Position numbers and translations under genes: made by a program. Positions 51,944 to 60,890 of a DNA stretch of 64,000 nucleotides are shown piece by piece (positions within the stretch are counted from its first letter, which is position 1; the number at the start of each line of letters is the position of its first letter). The notes beneath the pieces were generated by a model. That model was not told the DNA's origin. It worked only from the letters and a program-made list of their open reading frames with translations, and did not search any database. The stretch lies in the NCBI GenBank assembly GCA_023388055.1, contig JAEWGW010000002.1, positions 1 to 64,000 of the forward strand, read 5' to 3'. This stretch comes from Bacillota bacterium. GTDB lineage: Bacteria > Bacillota > Bacilli > Paenibacillales > NBRC-103111.

Positions 51944-53557
51944 TTATTGCTTGCGCCGTTCCGATTCCTTATAGCTTTCGTTCAGCTCCCGAATCACCTG
52001 TGCCCCTCCAGCCTCCTTCCAACGCTCCCGCTCCCGGTCAAAACCCGCGTCATCCAGCTGGCCCAGAATGTACATATAGGTGGCATTGGTGATGATCTCG
52101 CCCAGCTCGTTGCCCCGTTCCGCCTGCATCTGGGAAATCAGGGCTGTGGTGGGATCCGCTACCGCGATGGTTTTGTTGTCCTCGGTTTTGGCATTGATCT
52201 GCTCCTGGGACACACTGAGCTTGTCCTGGCTAAGGTAAGGGATCTGCGTGAGCCGCAGTGCTGTGGTGTAGGGCTCCACCTCCCGCTCCCGCATGGTTTT
52301 GGTATCTGGCCAAATCTTCACACTCCCGTTATCCAGCAGGGTGTAATGTTTATTCAGAATGCCGAAGGACAGCAGGTTATGGACCTCGGCCGTCATCGTT
52401 TTTTCGAAAAAGTCAAGAATGTCCAGCAGCTCCTTCTCCGTCTTGACACTGCTCTTGGGGAACAAGAACAATCCGCCGAAGCCCGGACCGCCCCACACCC
52501 GGTCGCCCTGTGGCCCGGAAATGCGGTTTTGGATCCCGATCACAGCCTTGGGGTTGAGCTTGGCCATCTTGTCCTGGCTGTTGGACGACAAAATATTGGT
52601 GATCATCATTCCCGCTTCCCCGCGGACAAACCGCTCCTCCTGCTGGGACTTGCTGGTAACGGTAAAATCCAGATTCAGGATACCCTCGTTATACAGCTTC
52701 TGCATCAACTTCATGGCATCCCGATAAGCCTCGGTATAAAAATCCGGGACCAATCCCTCCTGCTGAAGCGCCCAGCCATTAGGCGCCCCCAGATAAACGG
52801 CCAAATTGCGGAAGGCGCCGTATACCAAATCGTTGCGGTCTACCAAACCGTAGGTATCCTGCTTGCCGTTGCCGTCCGGGTCATCAAAGGTAAAGGCCCG
52901 CAGCACCCGGTACAGCTCCTCCACCGTCCGCGGCTCGGCAAGCCCCAGACGCTCCAGCCAATCCTTGCGATACTGGATTCCCTGCCGGGAAACCGGACGT
53001 TCCCAATAGAGCCCGTAGACCCTCCCGAAATAGGAGCCGTTATGGAGGATCGCCGGGTCCAGATAACGGGTGAGCAGGGGGAACCGGGAAAGATACGGTC
53101 CGATTTCCCAAAAACTGCCTGAACGGACTGCGTTGACTACGGACGGATGCTTGAGGTCCACCGCCTTCACGGACAGGACCTCCGGAAGAATGCCGTTGGC
53201 CAGGGCCGACACCATCTGGTCGGAGTACAGATTTTCGGGCACCCAGGTGATGGAGAGCCGTTTGCCGGTTTGTTTCTCCAGCTCAGGCACAATCCCCGGC
53301 AGAGGAGGGTCCCCGGTATTCTGTACCAGCATCATTCGGATCACCGCTTCCTCTGGCGGCTTGTCCGTGGCAACCGGCCCGCTGCTTGCCTGCTCACAGG
53401 ATGACAGAGTCCAAACGACCGACACCATGAAGGGAATCAGGACCAGCCGGGGGCCCTTCAGCCGCATCATCCTTCTGCTTGCAACCCGATCATCCGCACC
53501 GCAGGCATGTTCCGGGACTTGATCGGGAACCGCCTTATGCAAACACCTCAGCCTCAT
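51944..53557 (-). CDS. solute-binding lipoprotein without permease
   Basis: 537 residues. The start ATG is set by a very strong GGGAGGAGTAG site and follows the regulator stop with no gap (TAGATG). This gives an unusual 30-residue N-terminal extension before MMRLKGPRLVLIPFMVSVVW and the lipobox LSSC (cysteine near 54); the inner ATG pair has AGAAGG but no spacing. The mature part is a carbohydrate-type extracellular binding protein (LplA/YtcQ-like): NLYSDQMVSALANG, FDDPDGNGKQDTYGL (calcium-loop-like), AGMMITN, WPDTKTMRE. Normally two permease genes of this class accompany it; none is present. Confidence 0.88.
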   Translation of the reverse strand: MRLRCLHKAVPDQVPEHACGADDRVASRRMMRLKGPRLVLIPFMVSVVWTLSSCEQASSGPVATDKPPEEAVIRMMLVQNTGDPPLPGIVPELEKQTGKRLSITWVPENLYSDQMVSALANGILPEVLSVKAVDLKHPSVVNAVRSGSFWEIGPYLSRFPLLTRYLDPAILHNGSYFGRVYGLYWERPVSRQGIQYRKDWLERLGLAEPRTVEELYRVLRAFTFDDPDGNGKQDTYGLVDRNDLVYGAFRNLAVYLGAPNGWALQQEGLVPDFYTEAYRDAMKLMQKLYNEGILNLDFTVTSKSQQEERFVRGEAGMMITNILSSNSQDKMAKLNPKAVIGIQNRISGPQGDRVWGGPGFGGLFLFPKSSVKTEKELLDILDFFEKTMTAEVHNLLSFGILNKHYTLLDNGSVKIWPDTKTMREREVEPYTTALRLTQIPYLSQDKLSVSQEQINAKTEDNKTIAVADPTTALISQMQAERGNELGEIITNATYMYILGQLDDAGFDRERERWKEAGGAQVIRELNESYKESERRKQ

Positions 53558-55858
53558 CTACTCCTCCCCCTCCCCGTCGAGCGCTTCCCGGTCCGAACCG
53601 TCCGTCTGTTTATCCCGGTATTTCCCCGGACTCACACCCTCCACCTTGCGGAAGGAACGGATAAAATTCTGCGGATTATTATACTGCAGCCTGGCGGCGA
53701 TGTCCTTGACGGGCATATCCGTCTCCTTCAGCCACTGCAGGGCGATCTGATGGCGGTGGCGGGCCAAATAGGCTGCGAAGGTCATCCCCATACAGCTGCG
53801 GAAAATAGTCCCGGCATAGCCGCTTTGGTAATGAAGCCGGTCTGCGCAAGCATCCAGAGTTAAATCCGAATCGTATTCCTCATGGACCATCCGCACCATT
53901 TCCTTGGCGATGGCCATATGCCGGACCTCGGACTGCTCCTCCATATGATCCAGAAGCGGGCCGATCATCTTCTCCATGAACCACCTTGCCGCCGCATCCT
54001 CCTTGTCCAGGGCAAACAGCTGGTCGATAAGCAGCTGCTGCTGCTCCGGAGGCACCGCCTGACGGGCAATGCTGTTGGCCAGGGCCAGCAGATTCACCAG
54101 CAGGCGGACATACTGGAACTGCCGGTCATACAAAACGGGATAAGACTCCCGGATTTGCCCCAGCAGCGTAAGCGCCAGCGCCTCCGACTGCTCCCGCTCC
54201 AGCAGCTTGATGGACTGGAACAGCTCCTCCTGCAGTCTCCGGGGATAACGGTCATGGAGGGCATGGGATTCGCCCAAGTCGGCAAACCGGATGACAGGCT
54301 GGTTCCCGAAGGCCGCCTGGCGCTGCAGGGCCTCCACCGCTTCATCATGGGCCTGCGGAATGAAGGCAGCCCCTGTGTGGAGCAGACTGATGCCTACCGC
54401 TACGGGCAGCTCAAGCAGCCCGGCATGGGTGTCCACAATGCGTTTGGCAATCCGGTACACCTCTTCCTCCAAATTGTCCGCACCGGAGGCGGTAATGACC
54501 GTAAGCTGGGTTCTGCCCAACACGGTAGGCTCCAGCCGCCGGCCGGCAGGAATCAGCTCCCCGATAATGTTGTTCACCGCAAACAGCAGCAGATCCCGGT
54601 CCTTCTCGGTAAACCGGGTTTCCTGCAAATTACCCGTCTGCACCGCCACCACGCAGAAGGAGCTGAGATCTGCGTTCAGGCCGTATTCCAGAAGGCGCTC
54701 CGTAACCTCCTCCTCCTTCAGTCCGCCCAGAAGCAGCCGGATCATGAAGAAGCTGCGCAGCAGCTCTCCTTGCCCGGAGAGACGCTCCTCCAGGCTTTTT
54801 TTGGCGTCAAACAGCACATGCACCTGCTCCCCGATGAAGGCCAGTTCATCCCCCGATGCCCCCCCGCCTGACGGAGGCTGCCCGGCCATCACCTGCTTCA
54901 CAATGTTGCCGATGGGACGGTAGAGCTTTTTGGAGCCCAGGTAGGCCAGCAGAATAAACAGCATCAGGAGACCCAGACAGATATAAAAGGTAAACCAGCC
55001 GATCTCCCTGGAATTGCGGTTCAGCTCATTCAGGGACACGGCGGACACATATGTCCAGCCGTTATATTCCGAAATCAGATAATTCACCGCATACCTTTCG
55101 TTTTCCGCCTTCAGCACAAAGGGCTTCCCATCAGCACCGGCCAGCTCAGCGGCTGTTTGGCCAATGGCAGCATTCAACTGGTCGTTGGTATTGCCGCTTT
55201 GCAGGATCAGCTCCCCCTGGTCATCAAACAGATACAGCGGCTCCTTCTGCTCCTCCGCCGTAAACACCTCATTCAGCCGGCAGGCGGGAATTTTCACGGT
55301 TGCCATGCCAAGACTGGAATAGGCCGTCAGCGGAAGGCCTTTCTGCAGCAGAAGATAGCTGCCGCAGCCTTCCTCCCCGCCGCCGGGAGAGCGGTGCACC
55401 GTCACCTCCGCCAATTCGGGAATCCGGACCTCCGGGTGGCTCTGCGTCCAGGCATCCAGCCGGGAGAGTCCTTCGTTGGTAATCATCCAGTTGCCGGCCA
55501 CGCTCCACACCCGGACCTCCTCAATCCCCGTATCCAGCCGCTGCATATTGGTCAGCTCCGTGCGGACCTGATTGTACAGCTGGAACTGGTCGGGCCGCAG
55601 CGGCTCCGACAGGACGGATACCATCAGCCGGGAGCTGAAAAAATGGCTCATGGCCTGATCCGCCACCTTCAGCGTCTCCTCCACGCCCAGCTGGGTCTGG
55701 CGGAGGCTTAGCGCCTTCTGCTCGCTCACCTTCATCCGCACCACCTGGGCGGATTTGCCGTACGAAATGATCCCCAGGAGCAGAACGGGAAGGGATGCCA
55801 GAAGAAAGCAGAAGAATAATAATTTCAAATAAAAACGGCCTCTTTGTTTCGTGCGCAA
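53558..55858 (-). CDS. YesS-like membrane AraC regulator
   Basis: 766 residues, TTG start after AAAGGGTGA. N-terminal TM1 (LKLLFFCFLLASLPVLLLGII), an extracellular Cache-like sensor (about 35-285), TM2 near 290-310 (FTFYICLGLLMLFILLAYLG), a cytoplasmic region (about 330-650) and a C-terminal AraC DNA-binding domain (about 655-755: LTLDACADRLHYQSGYAGTIF and PVKDIAARLQYNNPQNFIRSFR, two helix-turn-helix units). B. subtilis YesS has this layout and controls rhamnogalacturonan genes. Here it is co-translated with the binding protein and sits next to the pectinase gene, which supports a pectin-sensing role (inference). Confidence 0.9.
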   Translation of the reverse strand: MRTKQRGRFYLKLLFFCFLLASLPVLLLGIISYGKSAQVVRMKVSEQKALSLRQTQLGVEETLKVADQAMSHFFSSRLMVSVLSEPLRPDQFQLYNQVRTELTNMQRLDTGIEEVRVWSVAGNWMITNEGLSRLDAWTQSHPEVRIPELAEVTVHRSPGGGEEGCGSYLLLQKGLPLTAYSSLGMATVKIPACRLNEVFTAEEQKEPLYLFDDQGELILQSGNTNDQLNAAIGQTAAELAGADGKPFVLKAENERYAVNYLISEYNGWTYVSAVSLNELNRNSREIGWFTFYICLGLLMLFILLAYLGSKKLYRPIGNIVKQVMAGQPPSGGGASGDELAFIGEQVHVLFDAKKSLEERLSGQGELLRSFFMIRLLLGGLKEEEVTERLLEYGLNADLSSFCVVAVQTGNLQETRFTEKDRDLLLFAVNNIIGELIPAGRRLEPTVLGRTQLTVITASGADNLEEEVYRIAKRIVDTHAGLLELPVAVGISLLHTGAAFIPQAHDEAVEALQRQAAFGNQPVIRFADLGESHALHDRYPRRLQEELFQSIKLLEREQSEALALTLLGQIRESYPVLYDRQFQYVRLLVNLLALANSIARQAVPPEQQQLLIDQLFALDKEDAAARWFMEKMIGPLLDHMEEQSEVRHMAIAKEMVRMVHEEYDSDLTLDACADRLHYQSGYAGTIFRSCMGMTFAAYLARHRHQIALQWLKETDMPVKDIAARLQYNNPQNFIRSFRKVEGVSPGKYRDKQTDGSDREALDGEGEE

Positions 55859-55934
55859 AACCGGTTCACCCTTTTTTTAAAAAAATCAGTCTCTGGAGAT
55901 CGTGCGCCAACCCGCTTTCCTCAACAGGAAGGCT

Positions 55935-55963
55935 TTTACTTGAAGGTCGGACTATGCTACAGT
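55935..55963 (+). promoter_or_regulatory. promoter of the SGNH hydrolase gene
   Basis: TTTACT (55935-55940), 17 nt, TACAGT (55958-55963) with a TG one base before it (extended -10). Confidence 0.6.
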
Positions 55964-56001
55964 AGAAATTAGAAAACAGGAAAAAAACAGAGGTGAAGAG
56001 T

Positions 56002-56754
56002 ATGAACAATCCGCTTTCGGGCAAAATCGCCAAGTATATGGTTTCCGGAGATTCCATCTCCAAGGGTGTGGTGCTTGACGAGGTCCGCAACAAATATGTG
56101 GTATTGGAAGAGAACTATGTGGCCCTGCTGCAGGATAAGCTGAAGGGGGTCATTCACAATACGGCGCGGTTCGGCAATACCCTCTTGAAGGGAATTGGCC
56201 ATCTGAAGCGGGATGTGGTAAACGAAAGACCGGATGTGGTGCTGATCGAATACGGCGGGAATGATTGCGACTTCAACTGGAACGAAATCGCCGAGAATCC
56301 GGGAGGAGACCATACCCCCAAAACGGACTTTAATGTATTCGAAAAGATGCTGACCGAAACCATCGAGTTCCTGCGCAGCAAGGATGTTGTCCCCGTTCTG
56401 ATGAACCTGCCCCCGCTGAATGCGGATCAATACTTCAAGTGGGTCAGCCGCAGCAATCCGGAGGCGGAGCGGAATATTCTCCAGTGGCTGGGGAGCGTCA
56501 CCAAGATCTACTGGTGGCAGGAACGCTATAATTCTACCATTGTGAAGGTGGCGGAAGCTACCAAAACCAAATATATTGATATCCGCGGCGCCTTCCTGGA
56601 GCATCCCGACTTTACCCGGTTCATCTGTATGGACGGGATTCATCCCAATAAGGACGGACACCGCATCATCTCCGAACGGGTGCTGGCCTTTGTCCGCGAG
56701 CACTACGGCTATCTTCTCCAGGACAATAGCGATCCCGTTCCGGGTTTGGGATAA
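56002..56754 (+). CDS. SGNH/GDSL-family hydrolase
   Basis: 250 residues from an ATG with AGAGGTGAAG upstream. SGNH blocks: VSGDSISKG (block I serine), a glycine in block II (RFGNTL), EYGGNDCDFNW (block III asparagine) and DGIHPNKDGH (block V aspartate and histidine). No signal peptide, so cytoplasmic. The family includes esterases and carbohydrate acetylesterases; the pectin neighbours make a deacetylase for imported oligosaccharides possible, but nothing in the sequence proves it. Divergent from the YesS-like gene. Confidence 0.87.
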   Translation: MNNPLSGKIAKYMVSGDSISKGVVLDEVRNKYVVLEENYVALLQDKLKGVIHNTARFGNTLLKGIGHLKRDVVNERPDVVLIEYGGNDCDFNWNEIAENPGGDHTPKTDFNVFEKMLTETIEFLRSKDVVPVLMNLPPLNADQYFKWVSRSNPEAERNILQWLGSVTKIYWWQERYNSTIVKVAEATKTKYIDIRGAFLEHPDFTRFICMDGIHPNKDGHRIISERVLAFVREHYGYLLQDNSDPVPGLG

Positions 56755-56780
56755 CCACCGGAACCGGACATCCCGCGCCA

Positions 56781-56836
56781 AATACCCCCTTCTCCTTCAC
56801 CGGATATCCGGCGGAAGTGTGGAGGGGGTGTTTTTG
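56781..56836. terminator. bidirectional terminator between SGNH gene and galU
   Basis: ATACCCCC ... GGGGGTGT stem with a CTTCTCC/GGAGGG extension, followed by TTTTT on the plus strand; the minus side also carries a short T-poor tail. Lies between convergent genes. Confidence 0.7.
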
Positions 56837-56871
56837 TGCGGGGAAAGCCCAGGGGTGCTTTCAAACACAAC

Positions 56872-57744
56872 CTAGTCCATACGCCGTACCAGCTCCTGCA
56901 GATAGCTGCGGAGCGCCGGGGCCAGCTCCTCCCGCTTCAGGGCGAATTCAATGGTGGCCTGGATATAACCCAGCTTGTCACCGGTATCGTACCGGTCCCC
57001 GGTTTGGCGGAAAATGGCCATGGGCTTATCCCTGTTCAATACCCGGAGGGCGTCGGTCAGCTGGATTTCCCCGCCTCTGCCCGGCTCCTGATGCTCGAGA
57101 ATGGCGAAGATCTCCGGCTCGATGACATACCGGCCGATCACGGCCAGATTGGAGGGGGCCGACTCCCGCTCCGGTTTTTCCACCAGATCACGGATAAATT
57201 CCACTTCCCTCTCCATGCCGGCAGGTGAAATGATGCCGTACTTGTCCACCTCGCTCCAGGGTACCTCCTGGACCGCTATGACGGAAGTCTCCACCTGCTC
57301 GTACAGATCCAGCATGCCCTTCAGACAAGGCGGCTCCGAGGCAATAATGTCATCCCCCAGCAGCAGGGCAAAGGGCTCATTCCCGATGAATTTGCGGGCG
57401 CACAGCACGGCATGTCCCAGCCCCAGAGGCTCCTTCTGGCGGATATAATGCACATCGGCCAGATTGGATACCGTTTGCACCATATGGAGAAGATCGTCCT
57501 TGCCCGTTTTGGAGAGCGTCAGCTCCAGCTCCACCGATTTGTCGAAGTGGTCCTCAATGGCTCGTTTGTTGCGGCCTGTGACAATAATAATGTCCTCAAT
57601 ACCGGAAGCAATGGCCTCTTCCACGATGTATTGGATGGAGGGCTTGTCCACAATGGGCAGCATCTCCTTGGGCTGGGCTTTGGTTGCCGGCAGAAACCGG
57701 GTGCCCAGTCCTGCAGCGGGAATGATTGCCTTTTTGATCCGCAT
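56872..57744 (-). CDS. galU: UTP-glucose-1-phosphate uridylyltransferase
   Basis: 290 residues, ATG after AAGGAGGAG. Signature: KKAIIPAAGLGTRFLPATKAQPKEMLPIVDKP, then IIIVTGRNKRAIEDHFD, QKEPLGLGHAVLCA, and LLGDDII (metal aspartates), with EIQLTDALR. Makes UDP-glucose for cell-wall glycolipids and capsule. Its start lies just after the PHP stop, so the two are one operon. Confidence 0.96.
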   Translation of the reverse strand: MRIKKAIIPAAGLGTRFLPATKAQPKEMLPIVDKPSIQYIVEEAIASGIEDIIIVTGRNKRAIEDHFDKSVELELTLSKTGKDDLLHMVQTVSNLADVHYIRQKEPLGLGHAVLCARKFIGNEPFALLLGDDIIASEPPCLKGMLDLYEQVETSVIAVQEVPWSEVDKYGIISPAGMEREVEFIRDLVEKPERESAPSNLAVIGRYVIEPEIFAILEHQEPGRGGEIQLTDALRVLNRDKPMAIFRQTGDRYDTGDKLGYIQATIEFALKREELAPALRSYLQELVRRMD

Positions 57745-57758
57745 GTGCTACTCCTCCT

Positions 57759-58637
57759 TCACTTGCTCATACCGCCGGAACGGCTTTCCGCCCGCTCTCT
57801 CAAGAGTGGCAGAACCGCCGCTTCTACCCGCCTTCCGCCTAACGGACCATGAAATACCTCGCCGCCTCTTTCTCCGTGATAGTCGGAGCCCGCGGTTGCG
57901 GTCAGTCCATGGCGCCGGGCAATCTCCCGGTATTTCTCCACCTCTTCCGGAGAGTGGTCCGAATGGTCAGCTTCAATGCCGTCTAAGCCGGTGCCGGCCA
58001 GACGCTCCACCAGCACATCGTTCCCGTACAGCCCGGGATGGGCCAAAACGGCAGCACCGCCTGCTTCATGAATCCAGGCAATAGCCGTCTCCGGAGAGAT
58101 GCGCTTCGGGCTGATAAAGGCAGCCCCACCTTTACCTATCAGCCGGTTGAAGGCATCCTGCTGGGACTCCGCGTAACCCTTGTCCACCAGCACCTGGGCG
58201 ATATGCGGGCGGCCCACAGTAGTATCCTTTTGCTCCACCGGTCCCCTGCGCTCCAGCACTTCCTCCAGCGTAATGGCATACCCCAGCTCCCGGAGCCGCT
58301 CCAGCATCCGGTCGTTGCGCCCCACCCGCACATTCCGCAGCTCCTCCAGCCTGCTCAGAAAAAGCGGGTCAGCCACGTCCATATAATAGCCCAGTACATG
58401 GATATCCTTGCCGTCCTCCGAGGAGCTGATTTCCACTCCCGGCACCACAGTGATCCTCGCTGCCCTGCCAGCCTCCAAAGCTTCCTCCAGGCCGGCCACC
58501 GTATCATGGTCCGTAATGGCAACCGCGCTTAAACCCGCCGCAGCGGCCAAACGCACATTGTCCGATGGGGTTCCCGTCCCGTCTGAAGCCCGGGTATGGG
58601 TATGTAAATCAGCGTACCCTTCCATAATTTCACTCAT
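57759..58637 (-). CDS. PHP-domain phosphoesterase
   Basis: 292 residues; AAAGGA is about 12 nt from the chosen ATG and a second ATG lies 12 nt further in. PHP motifs: YADLHTHTRASDGT, ITDHDTVAG, VPGVEISS, ADHSDHSPEE, AGSDYHG. It belongs to the RNase AM / 3',5'-nucleoside bisphosphate phosphatase group (YciV-like), which removes phosphates from short nucleotides. The conserved histidine between HPGL and VLAHPG is kept. LysR-PHP-galU look like one operon. Confidence 0.9.
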   Translation of the reverse strand: MSEIMEGYADLHTHTRASDGTGTPSDNVRLAAAAGLSAVAITDHDTVAGLEEALEAGRAARITVVPGVEISSSEDGKDIHVLGYYMDVADPLFLSRLEELRNVRVGRNDRMLERLRELGYAITLEEVLERRGPVEQKDTTVGRPHIAQVLVDKGYAESQQDAFNRLIGKGGAAFISPKRISPETAIAWIHEAGGAAVLAHPGLYGNDVLVERLAGTGLDGIEADHSDHSPEEVEKYREIARRHGLTATAGSDYHGERGGEVFHGPLGGRRVEAAVLPLLRERAESRSGGMSK

Positions 58638-58684
58638 ACCTGCAGCAGTCCTTTCCGCAAAAATCTTATGGTATATAGATAACA

Positions 58685-59596
58685 CTACAGCCACTGCTTC
58701 AAATCCCGTTCCTTCATAAAGGTGAGGAAGGTGACTGCCGATATAGGCAGCAGCGCTGATTTCAGATGAATGGAATAGAAGCTACGCACAAAGCGGATGC
58801 CCTCTATGCTTCTGGCCGCCAGGACACCCAAAGCCCGCTCATGCTTGATGGAGGATTGGGACAGGATAGACAAGCCCAGATTGGCCTCCACCGCCGACTT
58901 GACGGCCCCGGTGCTGCCCAGCTCCATGAGAATTTTCATCTCCGACAGATCCAGCCCGCGCCGGAGGAGCTCCTCCTCCATTACCCGACGGGTACCCGAA
59001 CCCTTCTCCCGGACCACAAAAGGATACCGCAGCGCATCCTCCAGCGTGATCTCCTCCTTCTGTGCCAGCTCATGGCCGGCAGGCAGGATCAGCAGGAGCT
59101 CGTCGCTTAATACGGGGTCCATCAGCACATCCGGATGTTCAATGGGCGCTTCCACCAGCCCGAAGGTCAGCTGATGCTGCATAATTTCCTCCAGAATTTG
59201 AGCGGTATTCATTACCTTGAGACTGACGGTAATATGGGGAAACTCCTGCCCGAAGGGACCCAAGAGCCGGGGCAGAATGTATTCACCGATGGTCAAACTG
59301 GCTCCCAGCTGAAGCCGGCCCTCCAGCATATGCGTGAACCGGGACATGCCGGTTTCCGTCTCCCGCATGAGCTCAATGCTCCGATTGGCAAAAGGAAGGA
59401 GCGCACGTCCGGCTTCGGTAAGCTCAATTTTTTTGGTGGTGCGCAAAAACAGCTTGGCCCCGAAATAATCCTCCAGCGACTGGATTTGCATGGTCACTGC
59501 CGGTTGAGTCATATGCAGCGCCTGGGCCGCACCGGAGAAGCTGCCTTTTTCGGACACCGTGTAGAAGATATGCAGCTGATGGAAATTTAACGCCAT
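58685..59596 (-). CDS. LysR-family transcriptional regulator
   Basis: 303 residues, the usual LysR length, from an ATG just after GGTGGGCGC; a longer frame to 59686 has no site. Winged HTH: NFHQLHIFYTVSEKGSFSGA and AQALHMTQPAVTMQIQSLE, then a co-inducer-binding domain (LQLGASLTIGEYILPRLLG, GLVEAPIEHPDV). Overall similar to the CysL-like branch. Target and inducer unknown; 47 nt upstream of the PHP gene in the same direction. Confidence 0.88.
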   Translation of the reverse strand: MALNFHQLHIFYTVSEKGSFSGAAQALHMTQPAVTMQIQSLEDYFGAKLFLRTTKKIELTEAGRALLPFANRSIELMRETETGMSRFTHMLEGRLQLGASLTIGEYILPRLLGPFGQEFPHITVSLKVMNTAQILEEIMQHQLTFGLVEAPIEHPDVLMDPVLSDELLLILPAGHELAQKEEITLEDALRYPFVVREKGSGTRRVMEEELLRRGLDLSEMKILMELGSTGAVKSAVEANLGLSILSQSSIKHERALGVLAARSIEGIRFVRSFYSIHLKSALLPISAVTFLTFMKERDLKQWL

Positions 59597-59676
59597 TTGC
59601 GCCCACCGTCCCTTCCTTCCCATTCTATAACAAAGTTGCGTAAAAAGCTTCTGTGCCAATGTTTCCCACATATAAA

Positions 59677-59730
59677 TAAAAAGCATCCCCGCAAAAAGAA
59701 GTCTCCAATGAGTTCTTTTGGGGAATGCTG
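59677..59730 (-). terminator. terminator of the 145-residue gene
   Basis: Minus strand: AGCATTCCCC-AAAAGAA ... TTCTTTTTGCGGGGATGCT, then TTTTTATTTAT. Sits between the LysR leader and the hypothetical gene at 59775. Confidence 0.75.
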
Positions 59731-59774
59731 ATCATATCCGCTGGCTATGGCTCCGGCCAACAGGGCAGATTGGA

Positions 59775-60212
59775 TTATTTACGCTTGCGGCTGTTCTTCA
59801 CCAGCGTCATCCGCCGGGAATGGCGAAGCCAGGAATAATAGGTTTTCAGATCGCGCAGCTCCATGGTTTCCGACATGCGCCCAAGGAAGGTGACGACAAT
59901 CATCTTAAACACCGGGCCTCCGGTGAGATCCGTTTCGTTATCAAGGGGAACAAATTCGGCTACCATCACCAGATCCTCATCAATCAGATACACATCCTGC
60001 TCGTGACGGTAGTAATTCCGGATTTGGCCGTTTTTGAGCCTATCCCATAAAAAGGAAGAAATATCCTCGTATCCTGCCTTCTGGCTCTCCACCCGGTCCA
60101 ACCAACGGGAGCGGGCATGATGAGTAATCACTATATCGGCAATTTTCTTCTCTCCCAAAACAACGAAAAAGGGTTCGTAAGTGCTCCACCTATCCATTTG
60201 CTTATCTCTCAT
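59775..60212 (-). CDS. conserved-looking hypothetical protein
   Basis: 145 residues from an ATG with GAGGAG upstream. Soluble, no signal peptide. Features: VVLGEKKIADIVITHHARSRWLDRVE at the N-terminus, HEQDVYLIDEDLVMVAEF in the middle, a VVTFLGRMSETMELRDL segment and a very basic C-terminal end (RHSRRMTLVKNSRKRK). The HHARSRW stretch recalls phage- or toxin-type RNA-binding patches but matches no family I know. Single gene with terminator. Confidence 0.6.
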   Translation of the reverse strand: MRDKQMDRWSTYEPFFVVLGEKKIADIVITHHARSRWLDRVESQKAGYEDISSFLWDRLKNGQIRNYYRHEQDVYLIDEDLVMVAEFVPLDNETDLTGGPVFKMIVVTFLGRMSETMELRDLKTYYSWLRHSRRMTLVKNSRKRK

Positions 60213-60606
60213 GCTCTTCACTCCTCTATAACCATGGAAGGACTTTAGACCCGGATGGTCTAGGCTATATTATTCATGATACCTGATGCAACGTTGAATT
60301 CCAAGTTAAATTATTCCGAATATAACTAAAATTCTATTCAATTATATAAACATTCCCCTTAAATCTGGGAAAAAAATAAAAGACCAATATCCTTCTTTTC
60401 CTATATTTATCACATTACTGCACAAAAACGCAATCATTTTTTTCGCTATATTGCAATTTCTCCATGGTCTCCAAGTCGGATAGACTGATATCCGCCTTTT
60501 TTGTGTGTCCGTTACCCGGTTAATTATTGAACGTTTTGTGAACGCCGTTACACCCTGCCGTTTCGAAGTGTCTGTATAACAAAACCACACAAGGAGGATT
60601 TTCATC
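60213..60606. other. AT-rich gene-free region with attenuator-like hairpin
   Basis: About 390 nt, far more AT-rich than the surroundings. Contains a palindrome TAGACC-CGGA-TGGTCTA (about 60248-60263) in the leader of the minus-strand gene, and a plus-strand terminator-like hairpin CGGATA GACTGA TATCCG CC TTTTTT at 60477-60502, upstream of the small gene at 60607. No convincing gene or RNA family was recognised. Confidence 0.45.
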
Positions 60607-60798
60607 ATGACAGTAGGCGGATATTTGCAAAAGGATACGGATCTGGAGTATGCGGTAGTCAACAAATGCAAGGTAACGGTTTTTGTAGAGGGCGAAATGG
60701 ATTATGAAGGCCCGCTGAAGGGCTACTCCCGGGATTTGATCCAGGTTCCCGGAGGCGATCAGTACCTGCGGAATCTGGTTCAGGTGTCGCTGAGCTGA
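60607..60798 (+). CDS. 63-residue protein of unknown function
   Basis: ATG after AAGGAGG at 8 nt, and a terminator 20 nt past the stop, so it looks like a real gene. Sequence: VGGYLQKDTDLEYAVVNK, CKVTVFVEGEMDYEGPLKGY, SRDLIQVPGGDQYLRNLVQV. The residue pattern looks like a small beta barrel. No signal peptide, no cysteine motif (one Cys). Family not recognised. The leader contains a terminator-like hairpin, so expression may be conditional. Confidence 0.65.
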   Translation: MTVGGYLQKDTDLEYAVVNKCKVTVFVEGEMDYEGPLKGYSRDLIQVPGGDQYLRNLVQVSLS

Positions 60799-60817
60799 TC
60801 CTGATGCGAATTCAATA

Positions 60818-60856
60818 CCAAAAAGACACTGCCGCGGCGGCAGTGTCTTTTTGGTA
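60818..60856. terminator. symmetric terminator
   Basis: AAAAAGACACTGCCGC / GGCGGCAGTGTCTTTTT. T-rich on both strands; serves the small plus-strand gene and the convergent ylbG. Confidence 0.85.
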
Positions 60857-60890
60857 TTGCTGTGCTGCGGCAATCCTGGACTAATAAACA

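Noticed and set aside
60342..60671. 109-codon minus-strand frame in the AT-rich region
   Set aside because: AT-rich, lacks a ribosome site, and overlaps the 63-residue gene and its leader on the other strand.
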